From assembly GCA_037043455.1 (NCBI GenBank), contig JAWPHD010000136.1, positions 557,229-621,228 of the forward strand: a stretch of 64,000 nucleotides of DNA, given 5' to 3'. The position numbers were made by a program, and so were the translations under genes. The notes beneath the pieces were generated by a model. The model was not told the DNA's origin and ran no database searches. It saw nothing but the letters and a program-made list of their open reading frames with translations. This document shows, piece after piece, positions 57,671 through 64,000 of the stretch; the first letter of the stretch is position 1, and the number at the start of each line of letters is the position of its first letter. This DNA is from Cyrtodaria siliqua (Eukaryota > Mollusca > Bivalvia > Adapedonta > Hiatellidae).

Positions 57671-58206
57671 AAAGGGAATGTAGCGACACAGTCAAACATC
57701 TTTATTATCGAGAGTTCTGAAAAATCTGAATAAGGGTGAAAGAATTTTCAAAATCAGATGATAAACAAAGAAGATATGATCATTTGAAGGTTCTGTTGAA
57801 ACGGATATGGAAGCCGCCATTTTGAGAGATATGACATCCCAGTTCTATATTACCATATATAAAATATTTATAAATATGAAAAATTACTGATTTATAGAAA
57901 GAAAAATGACGTAGCTGTCTGCAAAATACGTATACTTAATGGCAATAATGCTTTATATGACCAGTAAAGAAATTTGCATTCATTTGCACTGATTTTCTAC
58001 GCTTTAAATCATATTTATCAATATTCCACATATGGCAATTTGGAACTATGACGTCATAGTTCTCAAAATCTCGGCTACGATATCCGTTTTTGAATAACCT
58101 TCAAATGGTCATATATTTTATGTTTATCATCCGATTTTTATAATGCTTTAACCTTTCTCCAAGTTTTTCAAAACTCTCAATAATAGAGCCTGCTACATTC
58201 ACTTTA
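57671..58206. mobile_element. Foldback element with ~160-bp inverted arms
   Basis: The left arm (agggaatgtagcgacacag...ggaagccgccattttgagag) and the complement of the right arm (aaagtgaatgtagcaggctc...gtagccgagattttgagaac) align for ~160 bp at perhaps 75-80%. No coding capacity. It ends ~70 bp before the exon at 58277. Confidence 0.85.
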
Positions 58207-58276
58207 ACTTATTGAGTCATGACATACTAGTAAGTAAAACTGCAATAAAAAAATAATAATCGATTTTTCGTTTCAG

Positions 58277-59934
58277 CAGTTCCGGATCAGGCAGCCATGG
58301 CAGATCGACACAGTGAAATACTGCGCAAACAGCGGAAGTTACCGTCTATTCCACCAGGGCGGCGCCAACAGTCTTTTTGGCCAACATTTCGTGGGGCGGT
58401 GAACTGGATGCAGTCGCACCAAGAAATCATCGAGACGGCTCTAAATCTCATGGAAATATACCCTAAACTTATACAGCATAAATCATGCGACCGACTCTGG
58501 GAGTTCGTATCAAAGATGTCATTTTATGATAAACATGAACGAAATTGTAGAACCAGAGGCAAATCAGTCCGACCGGAAAAAACGCCAAAAATTACCAAAA
58601 CCAAAACCAAAAAAACAATTCCGGAAATCTCCGTCACGCATGCGCGGAACGATGATATGAACAACATCGATAAACTTCATTCTGAGAAAAGTGTGCTAAT
58701 ATGCGGCAATGTTTCTGACGAAAAATGGCACACACTCATTATCGGTATAGCTGAAAACTATTCAGTAAGATGTAACGCGGTAAAACCACCACGTGGTGAT
58801 GACGACAATAAATGGGTTTTTGATACAGACGTTGTTGTGTTCCTCTTTGACAATAAGGCGATATCTGAAACGTATTACTTAGAACAGCTAAAGGCGGCTT
58901 TATCTTGGGATGTGAGCGTAGTATACGTGCGTGGTCCAGGATTTACACTTCCAGACCCATTGCCAACACCTCTGTACAACATAAATTACCATCACAATAT
59001 TCAGTCGAGCGCGAGAGCGTATATGTCAAAAGACGACATTAGAAATTCTGATTTAAGATCATCGCCTGCTGCTCACGTAAACTCTCATAATTTAACCCAA
59101 AGCCCTCAGAGTGTTACTGTCACGGACAATAGTTACTTTCTACGACCGTGGTCCGGTTGTGCATCCTTGACATCAAAGTCATCGCATTCTTTACTCAACC
59201 TGCCGGACACCCATTCGACGATCATGCAGAATGCGCGTGATTACCTGATGAATTCGTCCAACGCTACAATATCATCTTCAGGCATGCACTTGGAACAACC
59301 ATGCCAACCAACACCGGATTGCTTCTTGAGGAGATCACCCGCGCAATCACAACAGCAATTAGATATCGTTAAAGCAGTACAAGGTGGTTACGAATCGGCC
59401 GTCGTTTATAACAAACACAATCACAGAACTTGTGTTGAGAAGATCTGTGAAGCATTGGAAACTATAAGAGAAAATCAGACGAATTATAATACACATACAG
59501 AACAATCGTTTCTGCTTTCTCCAAATTTTGGATTTTCACCGTACTCGAGTAGAATATCTATGCAGTCAACCCCGGAACCGGAAATAAGTAAGAATGGTAG
59601 ACAGAGGACATCGAATGATTTGTTATCAAAACCTTCAGAAGCGGTTAAATATTTTTGCCTTCCATCGGACGATGACGAACCACTAAATGGTTCGGACTCA
59701 CCTTCTAGCAAAACACTTCAGGATAGTGGTCAGTCAAGTCCAACGGAGACGATTTATCTTATTTACAGTAACGACGGCGAAGCTACAGCATCACCAAAGG
59801 TAGTCCACTGGCCTGAAGATACGCAAGATGTCATTTCAAATTATACATCGATAGATTCTTTCGGATTCCAGGATATTGATTTAAGTAAATGTTTGAACGA
59901 TTTAAGTTGGTTGTATGACCATGATTCTGATTAA
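58277..59934 (+). CDS. 545-aa protein with possible TIR-like segment; single coding exon
   Basis: An acceptor (ttcgtttcag, or the next cag) precedes 20 nt of 5' UTR and 'gcagccATGG' at 58297; the frame runs without introns to TAA at 59932-59934. Residues ~30-82 look helical. Residues ~130-235 alternate strands and helices: KSVLICGN, DEKWHTLIIGIAENY, DTDVVVFLFDN, ETYYLEQLKAALSW, DVSVVYVRGPGF. This order and the hydrophobic third strand resemble a TIR or TIR-like domain, which would suggest immune signalling, but the usual TIR box motifs are not convincing. From ~240 the chain is Ser/Thr/Pro/Gln-rich and probably disordered, ending acidic (SWLYDHDSD). No signal peptide or membrane segment. An upstream non-coding exon is implied but not found. 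Clearly a real gene, family unassigned. Confidence 0.85.
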
Positions 59935-60014
59935 TTAAATCCAAGTCGAGTTCAACACGTTGTAACTTCTTGGTGTTTAGGTAGCTGCAGCAGGGTTGCT
60001 ATTATAATCACTCA

Positions 60015-60215
60015 TGAGTGTTGTTTAACGGTTCATGAAAACATGTTAACGTGTTTGAGAAACGCTCATAAAGGGGAAATCCGGGATCATCAGTCTATCC
60101 TTACCATTAAATTGTATTCATCTAGTTTTGTTTTACATGCCCGAAAGATAGACCTCAGTGCATGGGATCATCCGATTAGCATCCTCTTTTGACGGAGGAA
60201 GCCGGGCTATCTATC
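60015..60215 (-). mobile_element. SINE family B fragment
   Basis: 'gttgtttaacggttcatgaa', 'aatccgggatcatc' and 'gacggaggaagccgggctat' parallel the 44762 copy in diverged form. In the 3' flank of the 58.3-kb gene. Confidence 0.6.
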
Positions 60216-60219
60216 TACA

Positions 60220-60461
60220 CTACTCAATTTTTATAATCGGTCACTTTTCAAATAATTATAATTCATATTTTCATTTGAAATTTTAACTGACGTCGTTTAA
60301 CAAATATAGCTAGCGATTTATAAAACTTAATGTGCCTTGATTGGACTAAAACCTTGTTGATAAACTTTATAAAATATTGGTATGTGTTTTGGTGATTTCT
60401 ATTTTTAGTATTCGTGTTATTTTCCAAATAAACTGGGTGACCGATTATAAAAGTTAAGTAG
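60220..60461. mobile_element. MITE, 242 bp, related to the 33.35-kb MITE
   Basis: TIRs 'ctactcaatttttataatcg' + 'gtcac' and complement 'gtgaccgattataaaagtta' + 'agtag'. The outermost CTACTCAA matches the MITE at 33352. TSD not clear. An internal AATAAA (60427) could serve the upstream gene. Confidence 0.75.
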
Positions 60462-61965
60462 CGTATATATCCGGCATCACCCCATTTCTGGTATTATTGT
60501 GCAGCTGGGCTAGTAATATTCTGACAAGTTGCTTTCTTTCTAAAAAAATCAATACGTGCACCAAGGGTAATATGTTTAAGTATGGAACAGGAAATGTCTT
60601 CGCTTTCCTACATAGATAACTGACCTCTTTGTCGTAAAGTAATGACCACCAGGTCATTTTTCTCCGTGGAGGAATGACCGGGAGTCCTTTTCCTACGGAG
60701 TTCGTTTTGTCACGTTATACCGGAACATATATCATAGGTATGGATCCAACGGTAGGTGTTTATTAGGTGGCTTGTGATGCATCTCATACAACAATAAGTA
60801 GCAAAAAAACGCATCTTAATGTTTTTTTAATATCTTCTTGCAGTGCCCAAGTGTTTGAATGGACGGGGTTCGGGGCTTCTCCTGAATTCCAACTCGTGAA
60901 CGGTTTCATCGTTCATCGTTCACATGCATTTCCTGCTATAAATAATTGCGTTGTATCCTATATCCCTTTCTGACTTTGAAGAGGTGGAATCAGGAAGGCA
61001 CACTAATGAAATGAGAAAGTTTTAAAGAGAGATAAAGTGTTTCTGATTAGGCCTATGGTGTACGTAATTATTATTTCTCGCTAAAATAACCAGAAATATT
61101 ATACCTCATTTGCATATTTCCTTCCTTGCGCAATGCGACGTCATCCGGTCATTATTCTGATATAGTGACCGGGTCACTTTTCTGTGATAGTGACCGGCCC
61201 CGGTCCGAGAGCTGTAGTTTAAAACGTAATGCTTTAATTTGTTGGTCTGATTCGGTATAATATAACAAATAATGTATGGTTCTTCGATCCATATGCAGTT
61301 TATGGACTGGGTTGTCCATCACGTGCATTATTTTTGTCTGAAGTTAATAAAAAAATAACTTAAATGAGTCATACACCGACAAAATAAATTACACTTGAAC
61401 ATAAAACATAGAAGACACGAAGACGGTCATTCCTAACTTTCGTTACGCGCCAGGGTTAGCTATTTTAAACTTTTCGGTAAAAAAATCGCAATCTATTGCA
61501 ACGTGAGCGTGTTTTTTTTTTTGTGTTTTGTTTGTAAAACTGCATGACTTGGAATTCTTCTATGGTCTAATAAGACTTATTGTAATTATAATTATTGCGC
61601 TTTGTTACAGGAAACTTTCTATGTCTTTGAACCATTTAAAGCGGCCATTACATGCCTTGTTTTTCTGTTTTAAACAAATTTAGCCCCAAAGCCAGAGTTA
61701 CCTTTTTTAAACCAACTGTGAAAAAAAGCATACGCAGTCATCGATATATTAGCGTGCAGTTGTAACGTGATTATTCCCCTTTTTATATTTTCGTCATTTG
61801 CAAATTGTCGCAGATAGACGCACCTCATCCGTTAAAGCTACACCGTCCCTATTTTAACTGGTAATAAATCATGAATGTGAATGAGTTACGTGTGAAGTAG
61901 TTACAAATCGACGAACACCCCAAAAGTCGGTATATAAGCAGAAATCGATGCGCAAAATCTCACTC
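60462..61965. other. No gene recognised
   Basis: 'gtgaccggg.cac' is duplicated around 61170-61195. Nothing else identified. Confidence 0.4.
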
Positions 61966-61971
61966 AAGGTA

Positions 61972-62195
61972 GCGCCGTGGTGTAATGGTTAGCACTGCGG
62001 CTTAGTAACCCAGGGATCGCGCGTTCAATCCCAGCCAGGACCGAATTTGGGTTAATTATCGAAATATTTCAAAAAGTATTTCCTACCTTACCAGTCCTTC
62101 TGATGAGACTTTAAAACCGAGTTCTGCTCGCTAAAATGCTTAGTGCAATACAGCGAGGATAAATAAACGCTTATACGCACGCAAACTCTCACTTC
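61972..62195 (+). mobile_element. tRNA-derived SINE, family C
   Basis: Head 'gcgccgtggtgtaatggtta' with A box, B box 'gcgttcaatccca', then 'ctgatgagactttaaaaccg' and 'taaataaacgct' at the 3' end. Confidence 0.82.
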
Positions 62196-62199
62196 ATTG

Positions 62200-62790
62200 C
62201 CCTCCCCAGTGTGGCCTCCTCGCGGCTTTCTGTGGACAAACACCCTTCCTCAGACGAAGTTCTCTAGACGGTATTAAGAGAATTCGGGTGCTAAGGACGG
62301 GTGTCTGACAAACAGCACTGGGTATTTTTATCATTTTTTATAAGTTTTTATATGCAATATTTTTTAAACATTTCAATAAATTAAACGAGGGAGCAATGAT
62401 CAGACAAAACATGGATAATGTACATATATAGATAAATAATTAGAACACTTTTAAACTTCTAGAGATATGTGTCCAATTATCCCATAACAGCTCGCTCGCC
62501 TGGTTGCGGTAACATACATTAGCACAGTGATTGGTGTCTTCGGCCGACCCAATTTATAATAACCATTTGGGGATACCATTATAAAACTATTTTGATAGTT
62601 CACACGCCCCTGACCCATGCCCCCAGCAGGAACGCTTTTTTCGATGGCCGGTCTATTTGATGAAAATTATTTTTAAAATTGGTGAACCGCATAATCTTCC
62701 TTGAGCAACTAGTAAAGTGTTTCTTTGTTCTTGTCATTTCTTGAACGATGATAACGTTAAAATAATCTCCTTAGAATCTAAATAACCTAT
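62200..62790. other. No gene recognised
   Basis: Possibly flank of the LINE remnant that follows; no coding signal seen. Confidence 0.35.
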
Positions 62791-62793
62791 ACT

Positions 62794-63345
62794 GTGTTGT
62801 ATATTCCTAAAATCCCACAGCAAATTGGAGATTTCATCGCATACAATCTCAGAAATAACGATAATTACGCCACCATTGCTAGGAGAACCGAAATATTCAA
62901 TAACTCGTTTCTTCCTTCCTCTCTTAAACTATGGAATGACTTGCCAATAGAAATACGAAACTCTGAAAGTATCGCAATTTTTAAGAGAAGACTATTAACA
63001 TCTGTATTTTTCATTACAAAAGTGCCACCTTACTACTTATGTGGACAAAGATTATTTGCTGTTTTACATGCCAGAATGAGGCATTTGTGTAGCAATCTCA
63101 ATAACGACTTACGTTATTCACCGACTTGCGAGTGCGGCTGTGAAGTAGAAGATGCTGAACACTATTTTTTCCAATATAACACATTTTCAGCTTATCGGCT
63201 TCATCTGTTTCAGTCTACTCGCCAAATGAAAGCACACTCCTTTATGGTCGTGAACAGATAACTGACAGGAAAAATAATTCCCTCTTCGTAGCAGTACAAA
63301 CATATATACGAGAAACACATAGGTGTCTGATTCTACGACACATTA
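62794..63345 (+). mobile_element. LINE ORF C-terminus (CR1/jockey-like), frameshifted
   Basis: Encodes AYNLRNNDNYATIARRTEIF, SSLKLWNDLPIEIRNSES then CECGCEVEDAEHYFFQYNTF, the usual end of such reverse-transcriptase proteins (YNLRN..., LWN-x-LP, CxCG-x-EDAxHYF). After a frameshift near 63225-63240 the family's last stretch continues in another frame (LYGREQITDRKNNSLFVAV) to about 63345. 5'-truncated, dead. Confidence 0.85.
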
Positions 63346-63436
63346 CGACATTCTAAGCATACCATTATAGTGTTTGATGTTGTTGTTGTTATTACATATC
63401 TCAAGTTATAGAGCTATATCAAGGGGTGATTGGGTG

Positions 63437-63474
63437 TGGTGGGGTGGGGGGGGGGGGGGGGGGGGGGTGTGGGG
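63437..63474. repeat. Poly-G tract
   Basis: 'ggggtgggg' running into over 25 consecutive G. Confidence 0.95.
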
Positions 63475-63499
63475 GGCGTAAAAACAAAAACAACAACAA

Positions 63500-64000
63500 A
63501 ACACGCTCACGTTGCAATAATAGATCGCGATTTTTTTACCAACAAGTAGCTACCCGAAAGTGTGATTTATTGTGTCGGTGTATGACTCATTTCAGTTATT
63601 TTTATTAACTTAAGACACAAATAATGTACGTGTATTTGAAATTTTTAAAAAAATATCAATCCTTATATACTCATTTTAATCACCCTCACTAAGATTGATA
63701 CAGATCGGACCAAACTGAGTGTGCTTAAACATATTTTGTGTAATAAATCAAGGTTCATAATTAATTCTAGTTGTGTTTGTTGTTTTATTTCAAGTTATTG
63801 TGGACCATAACTCAGTCGTTTCAAGCAAAGATCACTGTTTCTAGTCAGACCTGGCGGATGTTTTTTTCTTGGTGTAGATATTCCGACACAAGTTGGTGTA
63901 TATTGGATGGCAAATGAACGGGAAAGAGAGAACACAGTGCAAAATAGAGCGTTGTTCCAGAAACTGAGCAGATTATAACTGTTCAAGCCGTAGACGTTTT
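63500..64000. other. No gene; diverged 'ccataactcag' repeat relative
   Basis: 'ggttcataattaattctag', 'ttgtggaccataactcagtc' and 'tcactaagattgatacagat' resemble units of the 54.97-kb family, diverged. Confidence 0.4.

Overview
The window is AT-rich, intron- and repeat-dense nuclear DNA of a metazoan, most likely a marine bivalve mollusc. Three things point there: small spliced exons with GT-AG junctions, abundant tRNA-derived SINEs with CR1/jockey-like LINE tails, and a tandem family built on 'aagggccataactctg', which I associate with bivalve genomes. Nothing looks prokaryotic. The species cannot be read from the sequence.

The main finding is a spliced gene on the minus strand, from about 30.7 kb to 1.58 kb. 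I recognised nine coding exons by translating around splice sites: 29959-30708, 27203-27399, 25844-25951, 23380-23473, 11693-11774, 8088-8173, 4813-5007, 3558-3650 and 1580-1771. In order they give an acidic, Ser-rich N-terminal region, a short linker and then ribonuclease-inhibitor-type leucine-rich repeats that match the layout of LRRC74A/B. All observed junctions agree in phase except between 23380 and 11774, where one small exon (length 2 mod 3) must be missing. Its introns hold a 2-kb array of a 56-bp unit, other minisatellites, a LINE, SINEs, MITEs and three long palindromes.

From 31 to 46 kb I see no confident gene. The region holds a 46-bp minisatellite with higher-order structure, two mariner-like MITEs that share one TA, a multi-copy block carrying a 27-bp satellite (39.9-43.0 kb) and several dispersed repeats.

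From 46.99 to 50.02 kb lies a compact, gene-dense island unlike its surroundings. Two broken minus-strand genes diverge from an intact 110-residue coiled-coil plus-strand ORF across a TATA-containing gap, and the island ends in a 216-bp nested hairpin. I read it as a decayed hairpin-ended mobile element or endogenous ssDNA-virus-like element. I do not recognise the proteins, and this is the best candidate here for something undescribed.

From 50 to 58.2 kb there are inverted-repeat elements (one split by a retroposon with a 16-bp target-site duplication), a palindromic satellite, a long C tract, SINEs, the 'agggccataactctg' array and a 530-bp foldback. At 58277-59934 an intact coding exon on the plus strand encodes a 545-residue protein with a possible TIR-like alpha/beta segment and a Ser/Pro-rich tail. 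The last 4 kb hold SINE and MITE copies and a decayed LINE C-terminus. Apart from the LRRC74-like gene, the 58.3-kb exon and possibly the 49.4-kb ORF, I regard the open frames as repeat-derived or chance.
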